The translations under genes were made by a program, and so were the position numbers. 64,000 nucleotides of DNA from Aspidiotus rigidus (taxonomy: Eukaryota > Arthropoda > Insecta > Hemiptera > Diaspididae). Below the pieces are notes generated by a model. The model ran no database searches, was not told the origin of the DNA, and saw only the letters and a program-made list of their open reading frames with translations. The stretch lies in contig JAVHKY010000052.1 in assembly GCA_035079385.1 (NCBI GenBank), positions 3,782,001-3,846,000 of the forward strand. Direction: 5' to 3'. Within the stretch, counting starts at the first letter, position 1. Every line of letters starts with the position of its first letter. Shown piece by piece: positions 14,430 through 26,831 of this stretch.

Positions 14430-14640
14430 ACAAAGACAATGCGGCAGAAAACAAAAAAAATTGATATTGAAGCCATGGAAGCAACCTATCATCCATCAGA
14501 CAACCCACCATTCCTTCCCTCACGCTTCAACCTTTCCAAACGCATTAACAAACAAATATATCGCACCCGAGCCTGCACCTGAGCCTGGTTCACACGGTGG
14601 TTTAACCTCAAATCTCACTGAAACAAGGTAGTCCAAATTG
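14430..14640 (+). repeat. Dispersed repeat B, copy 1
   Basis: Inverted homologue of 20615-20860. Both contain CTGGGAATCCA-CTACAA, the AAGCAACC-TCATC-TCAG segment, CCTTTCCAAACGCATTAACA, ATATATCGCACCCGAGCC and CTGGTTCAC, in the same order. The other copy keeps an open frame of 76 residues (minus 20851-20621); here it is broken. Identity unknown, perhaps an ORF fragment of a retroelement. Confidence 0.65.
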
Positions 14641-17600
14641 AAAGTAATATTCCCATCTCTTGAGACACCTGAAAATCAAGTATAAATTAATATCGCAATT
14701 GTGCATTTTTAGCGGCAATTTGTTATATCCAGGCGGTTTATGATGTGCCTAGTCAATTTAATAAATGACGGTGAATTTTGGGCAGATTGTGTAATGAGAA
14801 GATTGTTTCACAAATATACTAGACATTTTACAAAATACCTATATGAAATACTTGCGATAAATAGGGAAATTGTGCTAAATTAAAAGTAACCATTAATTTA
14901 GGGAGGCTACTTATTAGAGGAGGCCAAGTTGCTGAGATATTTGCTGTTACAGAGCAAATTTTTACGCAGATTGGTAGTACATTTCTTTTGGCAGTTGCAC
15001 TTGACAAACCCTTGACCATGACAGCCATCCTCTTCGCCCTTCTTAAGACGGTGCGGTATCAGCCGGGATACTCTCAGTAGTTCATGTTCATTCCAAACGT
15101 TTCAACTTCGTTCACGCGTGTTATTGACGTTTTAATTGCGATAGTTCTTCATTTGGTGAAGGCACCGATTCCCCATCAGCGAAATACTTTCAAGTCCCAA
15201 TCCTGTAAAAGTTGAGAGCTTGAAATTTTTCCCTGTAGGTATCGACTCTTCTTATATTTTCAGCTCAATAACAAGATTTTTTCCAAGTTTTTTTTCAATA
15301 GGGATTCAGAGCTGAAAATTTTTCTTATTCCGCCTTTTCTTATATTTACAACTCTACAACTCATCAGCGACATTTTTCCAAGTCCAACTAGCTCATATGT
15401 ATGACTGAAAATGAGAACGTTCCGTGGAACAACTTGTTTGTGAAATTTTTGATTCGAGAGGGTGGATGGAGGCCTCTGATTTAGTTAAGGACCGCAGAAT
15501 GCTCAGTATTGAGAAGAGCAAAACGAATTCATCATGCTAGCCGTACTTATTTCAACCATTTATAATAGATACGTCTCAGGTTTTACTTGGAAGAAGGAGG
15601 GGGGGGGATGAATAAGAAATATACTCCTCCATGTTCCGAGTCGAAATAACCTCTTCCAGGGACTTCTCAGTGCCCATACTAAAATACTTCAGGGAAAAGA
15701 GACTCATACTCATTAGAAAGTGATATAATGTATAGTTTCTAGTTTCTTTCAAAGGAGGAAGTAGGCAAGTTGGAGTCAGTGCACAGAGATAAGGAAAAAC
15801 TAACTTCATTTTTTTCTGTTCATCTTTTTCTTCATAACAAAATATGAGCATAATGAACTTATCGAATATTTAATACGGGAAACGTACACTTTGTTGACAG
15901 TGTCATTATAAAAGTGAGAGCTCAAAAGGTTTCCGAAAAACGGAAATTACTTCGCTTATGAGGGAAGGTAATAGAGCATTTTCATTTCGAAAACGGATCG
16001 TAAAAGTTTACACCAATTTGAGAAGAATGAATGTACAAAAAAAAGAAAAAGAAAAAAACAGAAATTTTCTTTCCTGTAGTGGAATGAATTTCCGATTACA
16101 TACTTTCTTCGAAATTTTTTCTTTTCTCTTCTTTCGTTCGAGTCAAAAACAATCTAATTAGAACCTGAACATTATTTTGCGTGGTATTTCTTCTTTTTTG
16201 TTCTTTGATTCTTTTGTTTCGTCTTCTTTCAAAGTTCATTCCGAAATTCGGGTGAATGAGAAATTAAGGTCTTTCAGGCAAAAATAATTCTTTCGTCGAT
16301 TCTTCGAGATTTGGCTTTGTAAACAACAAAAGACATCTATTGAATACAACACGATACAAGGTACGATTAAGTACGAAGTTGATGGATGCCGATGACAGAG
16401 GTCAACGTGAAAAGTAATTGCGGTATGCAGAATGGTGTGGTACATCCCCTTTTTCCGTGTTTTCGTCGCTTTCCGATACTAGGAAATGACGGTTGAGTGT
16501 TTTGGTCTTTTGTCTGTTGAAGACAGGCGACAAGGAGGAGAACAGGTCGTCGTCGCGCAAGACCGAACTCAATGCAGAAAAATGCTATCCATACTGGCCG
16601 GTAGCATGTCACAAACAACACGATAAAGATACCAATTCAATAAACCACAAAAATACTGTACGAAAAATTTCTTCTCACTTGGTATAACAAGCAATCCTCT
16701 TGTTCGAAGAATTTACACTTGAAAAGAAAAACTTGTATCCGTCACCATTGCGTTTGATATACGAGCTCTATTACGAAGTTGAAAATTTCTTCAGCGAGCT
16801 ACCCAATAATGAGCTTCCGGTTCGGACACGATATGGTATATCATCTCCCCTCCCTCTCCTACCGTATCCCGTTCCACTTTCCTTTTGTGTACGCGCACAA
16901 AATCGACGAACACAGCGGGATGTCTCATGTTAAAACATCACTTGCGGTGTGAAACGGTCGAAGTGAGTGATTTGCTGATGGGGTATAAGGTAAGAGTATG
17001 TACTGAACGAGTATGAGTCTAACGTACGAAGATATAATAATGTATTACTTTTTATTCGTTGTGAAAATGTCAACATTATTAGATGTATCGTGATAGTGTT
17101 ACAGTACCTCATTTCTGGTGACAAAGGTGTATTGCAGCGCTTTCTGTCACCTATACAAAGTGAGTTTCTGTTTTTGCTATAAGAAATGGTGGGCAGTCCC
17201 TTATCTCAATATAAGGCGATTTCATGTCACACAAAGCTTATGCTTGTTTATTTCGGCCATTGTCTATTCTCATTCAGCTTCGTGATCGTAAGATGTACGG
17301 TAATTGTTCAAATCTAGTGAAAGCATCCACTTCCGGTTTCAGAATTGCCACCCGGGGCGTACTCTGACACCTCTTTTTTCGTACGAGTGTATGATGACCA
17401 TTTCATCGTTTTCATTTTGGTTGATCGTTCTTAACTGAGGCATTAATTTTTCCAAAGTAGATTGCTTAAACCTAATAACGCTACTGAATTCATTCCTTCT
17501 TGCGAGGGGTCACTTGTGAGAATTGTATGTTCTTACGACGAGAATATTTTTACATGTGAGAGGATGTCAAATAAATGAAGAATTATTGGTAGTAATTTGG

Positions 17601-18469
17601 ATCCGACACAATAAGCGAACAGACCCCCTTCCCCCTTTACCCTATGTGACTCCTTATATCTACTCGGTCAAAAACTTCTTATTTTTCGCAGAAGAATGAT
17701 ACTATCTGAAGCTTATAACCGTAAGATTGGATTTAAAAATTATGAGCCACTTCACCGAGTGCAGAGGCAATGGAAAAACTGCAATTTCTGGTCCTCCTAA
17801 GAGTCTGAGAAGAGACTTACAATGCAGGCATACAGAGAATGAGTGTGAATAAACTGAACTCTAAAATAACGGATACTAAAAAATGGATCTTGCTTTATTT
17901 AAAACGATGAACATCAAAGAAATGGTGTACCCTTTGAAAAAAGTTATTGAACATAAAAATAATGAAATGCACGCCTAAAAATGAGAAGTAGATTGAAAAG
18001 AATAAAAATAGGGGGCATATCAAGAATTAGGAAGTTGATTTGAGTGATATGAACGAGATAAAAAGCATCAGGGAACTCTTACGTCGTCCCTCTTGGCTTC
18101 GTTTTTCCACTTCTTGTCGATGATCCGTAACTTAAAATTTCATTGCTTATAGTCGTTTTCCTTCAGAATACAGCTGATGACTAGCATTTTTTCCAAGTCT
18201 CCTCATAATACGACGATTCGAACTCGGGAGTTTTTCCGAACCCTATGATGACGTCATGATTTCTTGTATAGAGATTGAATTAAAAGAGGAAAGAATTGTG
18301 AAAGAAGAAGAGGTTGGAGGAAACAGAGGAAAGAAATTTTCTTCCAATTCCATAAATTAAGTCACAACGTTTTACCGACTTTTGAGGTATTACACCCGAC
18401 TATTCAGGTTTCCTTATACATTTATTATTTATTTGTAAGATTTTTTTATCTGCGGAACTTCTCCGAAAC
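14641..18469. other. AT-rich intergenic DNA, no gene seen
   Basis: About 3.8 kb in which I see no gene, RNA or terminal-repeat element. Open frames (such as 15576-15851 minus and 16367-16621 minus) lack domains. Confidence 0.45.
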
Positions 18470-20614
18470 TACCCGATTGATTTTTTTGTAACTTGGCCAT
18501 ATATTGTAGCATTATATCTGAAGATGTGCACCTACAATTTTTTTGAGAATCGGATGAGTAGTTCTCGAGAAATCTTCATTTTTAAAAAAAATTTCTCACT
18601 ATTACGAGTAGCTGCTTACCTACGTTACGACAAGCGGATTTTCCTATTACACTTTTATTTGTTTTCTTATCAGTACGTGTATTGTGATGAAGAGCCTTTT
18701 ATTCAAGAAGTTCATTCTTGGTTCATTCTTGACGAAGGGTTCATTGAATTTAATTTTCAATTATATTTTATTAATTCTTCCTACCTGGAAATTTAGTACC
18801 CTTGTATCTCACTTTCCACAGCATCTAGAGCCTTGAATTTTGTTTTGCTAATTCTTGAGTTTGAATACTTGAGGATAATTTTTTAGTCTTGATTTACGAA
18901 ACATTTTTTCGTGCATAGGTACATAATTGATAGCAGTTTATTGTTGATTTGGAGTGTATGCCTACAATTGGAGGTGATCGAGAATTGAGTCACTCAGCTT
19001 AGCTTCTGATGAAGGCTGCGGGTCAGCCGAAACGTTAAGCCTATAATTTTTGTATAATTTTGTAATATGTGCGGGCAGAGCCAAAAATAAAATAATTTTG
19101 ATGAAATTTTCCTTGCACGAAAAAATTGTTTTGAATTTACTTAATTTTTTTTATTTTTCATTATTATTAGTCATACTCGATAGTGAAAACCTTGAGTTTG
19201 AATGAATTGAGGATAATTTTCTGGTCTTCATCAAGTGTGCTGCGAGATTCTTAGTGAATTCATTTTATTTAAATTTATTATTGATTTATACATAATTTTT
19301 CGTATATTCGTAATTGATAGTACGAGTAGTTTATTATTGATTTGAGGTGTCTCAGGAGATGGGAACATTATTTTCAATAATAGCCTTTTCTATTTTTTAA
19401 TATTTTTTTGAAATTAAAAAGTTCGTTTTTTCTCTCTCTCGAAAGAAGCATTTTGCCATTAAGGTCCAATTTTACCGACTTTTCCTATTTTTCATTCGCG
19501 ATCACAAACTTTATTGGTGATCACAGATGATAATTCTGAACATCGTTTCAGATATATCAAATATTAAAGATTGACAGGAAAAGAGAAGGACTACTGGTTG
19601 AATATTTTTCCTCTGAAACTTAGACGGATTATACTGTTATGTCTAGAGATGTGCACCTGCAATTGTTTTGAGGATCGGATAAGTAGTTCTCGAGATATAC
19701 CTAATTTTGGATATTTTATTTATTTCATATCTTTGCTGAGGCTGTATTTTGTCCCCTTTCGCCTTATTGACGGACTTGGAAAAATTCACGGGTTCATTAA
19801 GGGAGTTAAACGGGAGGGGAGGCGGGGAACTTGCTTTATGGGGCACCTTAAGCGTTTGCTTTACTTGATAAAATATGCTCGTTAAACATGGTACCGAAAA
19901 TCACATTTTACTGGTCGAATTTTCAATGGATCTTTCTGAACAATTGAAACGTTTTCCTGTAAGGTTCAACGAGGGGCGCTACCGAAGCAGAATTTTAAAA
20001 TTTCTTCTTACACTTTCTCAATTAAATGTTGAAATCGCTAAAAATTTGTCTATTTCTCTGACGAGAGTGAAATTCTTCTGGAGCCAAAATTCATGATTCT
20101 AGTCCGATAGCGCCTTTCGTTGAACCCTTTTGTACAAAGTTTCCAAAGATCGAAAAAGTTTCGTCGGAAAATGGAGTCCTGAGATGTATCCTTGCAGAAT
20201 CATTCCTCGTCATTTGTTACGAGAACTACCCACGCACGCCCGACAAGCGTCGCGTAGTGACCGCTGGCTTCCCGAACCTTGCAGGGTGGAAGTGGGATTT
20301 AGATAAATTTCGACCTCATAGCTTTGCCGGTTGGTCGGACGGCGGACGTTTTTTCCGGCACCCCACCCCGATAAAACCGGTCCCTTTTCATTATTATTAT
20401 TATTATTATTCACACCCGATAGTAAAAACCATAAGTTCGAATGAAGTGGGAACATTTTTTTGGTCTTTTGGTCTTCAAGTGTGCTGCGAGACTCTTGGTG
20501 ACTTAATTCTTAATTAATCATTGATTTATACGTCATTTTTTCGTGTATACATAATTGATAGCGGCTCATATAGTTGATTTGAGGTGTCTCAGGAGATGGG
20601 ATCATCATTTTCAA
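18470..20614 (+). repeat. Diverged direct duplication (~1.1 kb units)
   Basis: Two homologous runs in the same orientation. GATGTGCACCT-CAATT-TTTTGAG-ATCGGAT-AGTAGTTCTCGAGA appears at about 18522 and 19648. An AATGA-TTGAGGATAATTTT/TGGTCTTCA-AGTGTGCTGCGAGA segment through GATTTGAGGTGTCTCAGGAGATGGGA appears at about 19195-19365 and 20430-20600. A partial third copy of the second segment lies at 18850-18960. The copies are heavily diverged. A (TTA)n run (20390-20411) lies in the second unit. Confidence 0.6.
19006..19130 (+). mobile_element. Penelope-like 3' tail, copy 1
   Basis: CTGATGAA, then GGCTG-CGGGT-CAGCC (5-bp stem, 5-nt loop), then GAAACGTT at 19006-19035, followed about 35 bases later by GTGCGGGCAGAGCC. 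The same order and spacing occur downstream of the GIY-YIG remnant at 46.15-46.2 kb and at 21052. It is interpreted as an orphan 3' end of a Penelope-like element, a family in which hammerhead-related motifs have been described. No coding part is attached. Confidence 0.6.
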
Positions 20615-20860
20615 TTCGGACTAACTTCTTTGAGTGAGATTTGGGGTTAGCCCAACGAGTGAACCAGGCTCGGGTGCGATATATTTATTTGTTAATGCGT
20701 TTGGAAAGGTAGAAGCGTGAAGGAAGGAATGAGGGGTTGACTGATGAATAATCGGTTGCTTCTTTGGCTTCGACATCGATTTTTTTCGTTTTTCGGGATC
20801 TTCTTGTAGCTGGATTCCCAGATTTGCTTTGTGAGAGGAAAAGTCGTCCATAACTCACAG
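20615..20860 (-). repeat. Dispersed repeat B, copy 2 (carries a 76-residue frame)
   Basis: Inverted homologue of 14430-14640. The minus strand holds an open frame at 20851-20621 that starts MDDFSSHKANLGIQLQED and is proline/serine-rich towards its end (APEPGSLVGLTPN). I do not recognise it. Presence in two copies argues for a transposon-derived fragment, not a host gene. Confidence 0.55.
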
Positions 20861-21051
20861 GACTGCAGCTACGTGAGTGTTTTTTTGAGAATATAGCCGC
20901 AACAAACACCTACATAATTATACAGATCAAAACTTCTATAATAGCATGAGATAGGATTATTTCGCGGGAATTTACAACCGAATGTGGTGAAACTAACAAT
21001 CCATCACTCTTTTTATTAATTCCATTCTGTATTTGTTTTTATACATCGAAG

Positions 21052-21135
21052 CTTGATAAAGAACTGTATGAGTTCAAAACGTTATACTGATTTATCACTG
21101 AAATGAATTTTGTGCGGGAAAAATCTGGTTTTAAT
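21052..21135 (+). mobile_element. Penelope-like 3' tail, copy 2
   Basis: CTTGATAAA, then GAACT-GTATG-AGTTC (5-bp stem, 5-nt loop), then AAAACGTT at 21052-21083, followed by GTGCGGGAAAAA about 30 bases later. It is the closest sequence match in the window to the tail of the 46-48 kb Penelope-like element. Confidence 0.6.
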
Positions 21136-22239
21136 TTCCTTTTCTATAAACTTTAAAATTAATATCAACTTTATAGAAATAGAAATTAGCATTGGAGAGA
21201 TAGGTTCAAAAACGTCATGATAATCTCGCTATATGTAATTATGTGTCGATAGTTTTATAGTCCACAATGCCTGCTTTTGTTTCTGTTAATGGACGGCTGA
21301 CCATATAACAGTTTTGATTGGAAATGGCAAAATAATTAAAACGCCTTAGTGCCCGTATCATTTAATTCTGTTTCCCTCTTTTGTATTCGTGAAAACGCAT
21401 GAAGTCGAGAAAATCTACGATATAAATCCAACAAAGTAATTTAAGTATATCTGTACAAAGATAGATCCAGTAGAAAATTTTGCAACCGTCCCACAGTGTT
21501 TGGAAACTGAAAAAATGTGAACTTTAATCCAAAAATAAAAGTTTTCGTTGGACATAAAAATATACTAATTCAGTGGCTCTTAGGATCCTTCAACTTTTTG
21601 TCTATTTGAAAAATTCAACGAATTCTTTATTTCCCTATTATGAGCCAATAGTTACTCAGGTCCAAAAATTCATTGAATTGCTTTTGCAATGAGAAAATAC
21701 GTTTTGTTCAGGGCGTGCGAGGCTTCTGCACATATTCTGCGAATAATGGCAATAAAAAACAACCTACTAAAAAATTAGCATATATGATCGTATGGTTGCC
21801 TATCCATACGCCTTCTAGAGATTAGACGTACGATTGATTAATGTAGTTCAGTAGGACGCACCAAACTGGGTACCGTAGAGTGCTGTGAGGTCAACACTTT
21901 GTATCTAAATCAATGTTGCGTGCCACTTCTGCTACGTTCATTCAAAATGATCTATTCCACAAACGATCAAAATATAGCTTCTTATCTTTTTTCTTACATA
22001 CCTTCAACTTTTTTCCTTCTGTTATCCTGAAAAAATTATAATTTCAAGTTTTCAAGCCCCCAGTGACACCTTTTAGTGAGGGTATAAGTCAAGAAAGAAG
22101 TTGAAAAATGAACTCATCGTCGAAAATACCATAAAATTGCTTGCTTTCCCATTCCTTTTATTGTACGATAAATTGAATGTGAAATTTCTGTAGGTAACAG
22201 CCCCAGTAGTATCATTTGGTGGGGAAATTACTCAAAAAA
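21136..22239. other. AT-rich intergenic DNA, no gene seen
   Basis: No coding, RNA or repeat feature recognised. Confidence 0.45.
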
Positions 22240-22240
22240 A

Positions 22241-22903
22241 TTAGGTTGTCGTTGCAAGTTTTGCAACGGCCAGCGGGAACCCGCAAGACCCGTATTCTAC
22301 TGCGGAAGGTCTTGTATAGGCTCGAGAGTCAAAATTTTCCAAGTCTCCCTCTTATCGTATAAAACTCGAGAGTCAAAATTATCCGAAGTCCCTCTCCTGT
22401 CATATATAGCTCGAGAGCAAGTATAAAGCTGGTATAAGGGAGGCTTGGATTTAGTATAAGCCAACTATAATAATATAAGACATGAAGCAAAGGGTATTGA
22501 ACAGGTGTACTTGCAAATTTCTCAATTACCCAGGAGGTATAACACGAAAATATTCTAAATTGAATAACGCTAATATAAAATACTGATACAGACCTCCTAA
22601 ACAATATGAAGGAATCCTAGATCAAGTATAATGCTAGTATAAGGAAGGCTTGAAACTAATATAAGCCTAGTATAATACCTAGTATAAATCTACTATTCCA
22701 TACTGCATGAAGCAAAAGGTATTGAAAAAAACAGCTGTACTCGCAGTTTTCTGAATCACTTACCAGGTATAAGTTTGCACACACAAGCGCACCCAAAGTT
22801 CATCATTGCTAAGAAAATTTTAAAAAATTTTCCATGTCCCTTAATTCATGGGAAGGGGATTTTTCAATTGAGGTACGGTGAGACTAAAGACATGAAACAT
22901 GTC
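22241..22903 (-). repeat. Repeat family A block with CTAA-type hairpin end
   Basis: Its left edge (22241-22284) reads, on the minus strand, palindrome GCGGGTTCCCGC, stem-loop CGTTGCAA-AAC-TTGCAACG, then CTAA and a T tract. The same terminus is found at 29494-29497 and 40305-40308. Next come degenerate 45-bp units (CTCGAGAGTCAAAATT..., CATATATAGCTCGAGAG) and two related TAAGCCTAGTATAA segments. It ends near palindrome GACATGAAACATGTC (22889-22903). No protein is encoded. Confidence 0.65.
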
Positions 22904-25690
22904 ACAAATCCGGCCATTATCGCGATTACTAGTATCATACTTCATTAGACCATAGGAATGAAATCGATATTGTTTCTGATGTTCAAATGAAGCCGCAAAC
23001 AATTTACTCATATTGTTAAGTTTTGAAAATAAGGGAATATTCCTGGACAAAAAAAAAAAAAAAATGAAAAAAGAGACAATCTAAAAACGTAAGTCTAGCA
23101 TGTTTCTCTCTAAACGGGCCAAAGATCAAATAATTCTAAAAAAACGTACATTGTTGATGTTTTAAACTAATGGACAGTATGACGCGACGTCCTATATTTC
23201 CTACTCTATACATTTACGAATCATACAAATCGTATTTTCGATAGTTTTATACTAATGGTAATTTAGTTGCCCCCCTCTTACAGAAAATTCCATACACGTC
23301 AGTTTACTATCCTTGAGGCAAGTTGTAGGACGTCACACACGCAGAAAAAACCTACCATATCGAAAAACCCATCAAACCAGGGGGCGACAATTTAGTTTCC
23401 GGCTAATGAGCACGACATTCAACCAATTTTATCGAATTCTTCTACTTTTCTCGCGATGGCTCACGAAACAGGTAATTCAATCCGTTACACACTTTCGCTA
23501 ATTTCCGGCCAAGCAAATCCTCGCTTTTTTCGCGCTCGTCACTCTCATTTTTTATTCGTTCTCACAACCGATAATTTCCTTTTATAAATTGAGAAAAAAC
23601 TGCGCACGTTTTGTACACGTATTTGTACATTTGGGGAGAAAGTACAGTAAGTATATATATGCCACGGAGCGTCGCTGGAGAAATAAAATAGATAAAAAGA
23701 AAATACAGTACTCCTTAGAGGGAGGCGACTCGGCTGCCGAACAAAGCCAACGAGGAAAACTATTTCCGTTTTACCGTATGGAGGGACGGAAATTCGAGAC
23801 TAATAATAAGTCTCCACCGTTGTTTATCCGTCGATAAGAGAAGAACGATTTTCTGGGGCTAATTCTTTTTCCAACATCAGCAATTTTCAATTTAGAAAAT
23901 TTCACGATCGCGGGCATCGAAAAAACATAACATATGCATTTGTACCTGTTGAAAAGCTCACCGAGCCTCCGAAATGTTAACGATTTTTCCCCCTGACCGT
24001 ACATCAAATCCGCATCATTTTATTCGTTTTACCCTCAAGAAAACTCTTCGCCTCTCTCTATCCTTATTATTATTATTTTTTTTTTTTATAATCTGCATTA
24101 CTTACATTTATGAGGGCGCTTTTAATGTAGTTCCACAGAAATTCAATTACGCGAGTGTAGTAGAATTCGCTAAATTCAATAGAGAGAACAAAAAACCGCT
24201 GCCGTTATCGTTCTTTCATCCGCGCTCTGGTCACTTCTGACGAAACGTTGGTTCCTTTCAATTTCACACTTCTAATACTATACAGCCGGACCCCCAAGCG
24301 TCAACCCGACAAAACAAAGATATCTCAGTTAATTAATCAACACGAATAGAAACGTCGCCCGGCCCGCATCCGCGCGCTACTAAAGTTTATCGTGAGTATC
24401 GAGAAGAAAAAAGAAGTTTTGGAACGTCTGTCGAAGACGCCCTTCATGTTTCATAGAGCGTTAGAATGAAACTTCTCGCGAGTTAACCCCATGTAAACAC
24501 GCTGAAAGACAGATTATCGAGACCCGAGAAATTTTACGATATGCAAAACGACGACGTGTGAGAAAAGTGATGTACTGTCCCCGTTCGCGTTCTATGCAAA
24601 TGCTTATACGCTATAATGGACATCCCGAGGGGTGATTATACTTGACCGCCGCCCCATGTTTGGTTCGATAACATCTTTTCTAACGCTATTTACTTTGTCG
24701 ACTTCACCTTAGTCTCTGACAACTTAATACCTATAATTAAATAGTAGCTTCTTAACACCCCTTCTCTCAGTAGCCTTCTGCTCCGAGAGCATGGCTTTGC
24801 CATTCTCGGTGGGTCGAAAACATTTTCAAAGGAAATTCGGTTCGAAAACTTAATGTTATCTTTATCTATTAGTTCTCCTTCTCCTTTATATGCATAAAGC
24901 TATCCTGTATTAGAGAATTCGTTGTCAGGTAATTATCATGAGTATTTACTCACTTTTCGAGTTGTTTGCCTGTCTGCCAGCCAATATTCTGTTTAAGACG
25001 AGCTTTCTTTGAGTGCCGTTCCGCGGATGTATACGTTAAGAAATGAATGTTTAATTAAAACGAATGACGCAATGTATGCGTAAGCGGTACAGGGTGATAA
25101 CGATGCCAACAAAAGAAGCTAGAGGGGAGACGAATGGATTAATTGTGTATTTCCGGACACTCGTTCTTCGTACGTGACTGTTCCGTTGGATTATTATAAA
25201 ATTATGAGGAAATAATTCCGATATTTGTGATTTAATGTCGTATTAATCATTTCATTACAGTACACGATCGAAAGTTTACAAGATAAATATGAGGTTTTCC
25301 TTGAAGTATTTTTCTTACTGAATTCAATACCGTTTTTTGTTTTTCGATTCTACCTCGTTATTTTTCATAAACTTCTTCTTTACCTACAAAACGTCACCGC
25401 GCACAATCGCGGAACGCATCTACGATAGCAGTATCAGAACACGTCAACCTACGTATATATACCGGTGCGTTCCGCAACGGAGGGTGGCGCTCCGTTGCGA
25501 TCAGAGAAGACATTTAAATACATAAAATAATGAACTAGAATCGAAAAAAATAGAACGGCAATTACTTAATTCATCGAGAAAAATAGGTACTTGAAGAATT
25601 AGGTCACCTTGTTCTTGTAGATTTTGATGGATTTTCATTTGCACTGTAGTGTTTGTAAACATGAGAAACATATTCATTACCGCCCGGGCC
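22904..25690. other. AT-rich intergenic DNA, no gene seen
   Basis: No gene recognised. It contains an A tract at about 23050-23064 and T tracts near 24075-24090. Open frames of 62-88 residues lack motifs. Confidence 0.45.
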
Positions 25691-25706
25691 TCTTTTCCAG
25701 AAGAAA

Positions 25707-26275
25707 ATGAAGTTGGGTAGAATCACAAAAGAAGTAACTACAAAGAGTAAGCAAGAATATCATTATGGAATCATTATGAGACGAACCAAATCTTTTGTCA
25801 ACATATCTGTTCTCCGCTTGCCGTATCTGGTGCTTGTACGATCATATCTGGATAGTGCAAGTGTGATATGGGGTCCAGTAGGTAAGGGGAAGTTGAAAAT
25901 AAAAATTGAACGTATTCAAAGAATGTTCTTAAGATATCTCTATTTTAGAAATTTTGGATATTATGATACCTTAATTACTTATTCGGAATTGGTCCTGGGT
26001 TACGAGTTAACTATACCTACTCTAAAAGTGAGAAGGGAACTTGGTTTAATGATGATAGTGGGGGATATCCTGTATGGAAAAACTGAATCGTCGTTTTTAC
26101 TAAGTAAGATAAATTTCCTCGCTCCGTCCAGACGAACGAGTAGGTGTAGGGATATATTTCAGATTCCTCAGCACAGAAAGCAGCAATTTGCTTCTGCTCC
26201 ACTGCTTCGGGCCCTGTCTCTCTTGAATCGTGTTGTTAAAGAAGACCGCACAATTGATATTTTTCGACAGTAGAA
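25707..26275 (+). pseudogene. Non-LTR retrotransposon C-terminal fragment
   Basis: A 188-residue frame carries the C-terminal signature of jockey/CR1-type LINE polymerases: LVRSYLDSASVIWGP, then KIERIQRMFLRYL, then YSELVLGYELTIPTLKVRRELGLMMIVGDILYGK. It ends LLRALSLLNRVVKEDRTIDIFRQ with a stop. No polymerase palm (YADD) precedes it, so this is the usual 5'-truncated LINE insertion. A T run (26371-26400) and TTTA repeats follow the 3' region. I assign it to a LINE, not to a specific clade. Confidence 0.78.
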
Positions 26276-26368
26276 AAATGTTAGGTAGCAAGGTGACGGC
26301 AGTCCTCATAAACTTGGAAACAAATTGATAATGCTTGCCCATACCTTATCTGTTCATTATTCATCTAC

Positions 26369-26400
<32 letters not shown>

Positions 26401-26831
26401 CCATTTATAAATGTTTTAGTGAGCTCTTGTTCGCACCCCTATGATCGAATGGCCTCCATGTATCTGTAATTATTATTACTTTATCTATCTATTTATTTAT
26501 TTATTTATTTAATTATTCATTTATTTATTTATTTATTTATTTGTTTATTTATTTATTTTTGTTTTTCTTTTGTTTATTCTTTGAAATGATTGGTTTGTGG
26601 AAGGGGTTGGGAGATTGGGGGATTGGACATGGGAGCAGGGTTGGGGTGGCTAGTGGTAGACATATTATCATTATTGTTTTTCTTTTATTATTATTGTTAT
26701 TTTTTTTTCATTTTATTTTGAACTTTGTTTGTTTATTATCCGTATTTCTCTATTATTATTTTTATTATCATTATTATTATTTTTTTTCGTTTATAGTGCC
26801 CTATTGTCATTGGCCGATCGGCTGTTGGAGG
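26276..26831. repeat. Poly-T and TTTA/TTA microsatellite region
   Basis: A T run of about 30 (26371-26400), a long imperfect TTTA tract (about 26470-26570), and TTATTA-rich DNA to 26790. The apparent frames across it (rich in F, L, Y) are microsatellite artefacts. The tract probably grew from the tail of the upstream LINE fragment. Confidence 0.85.
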
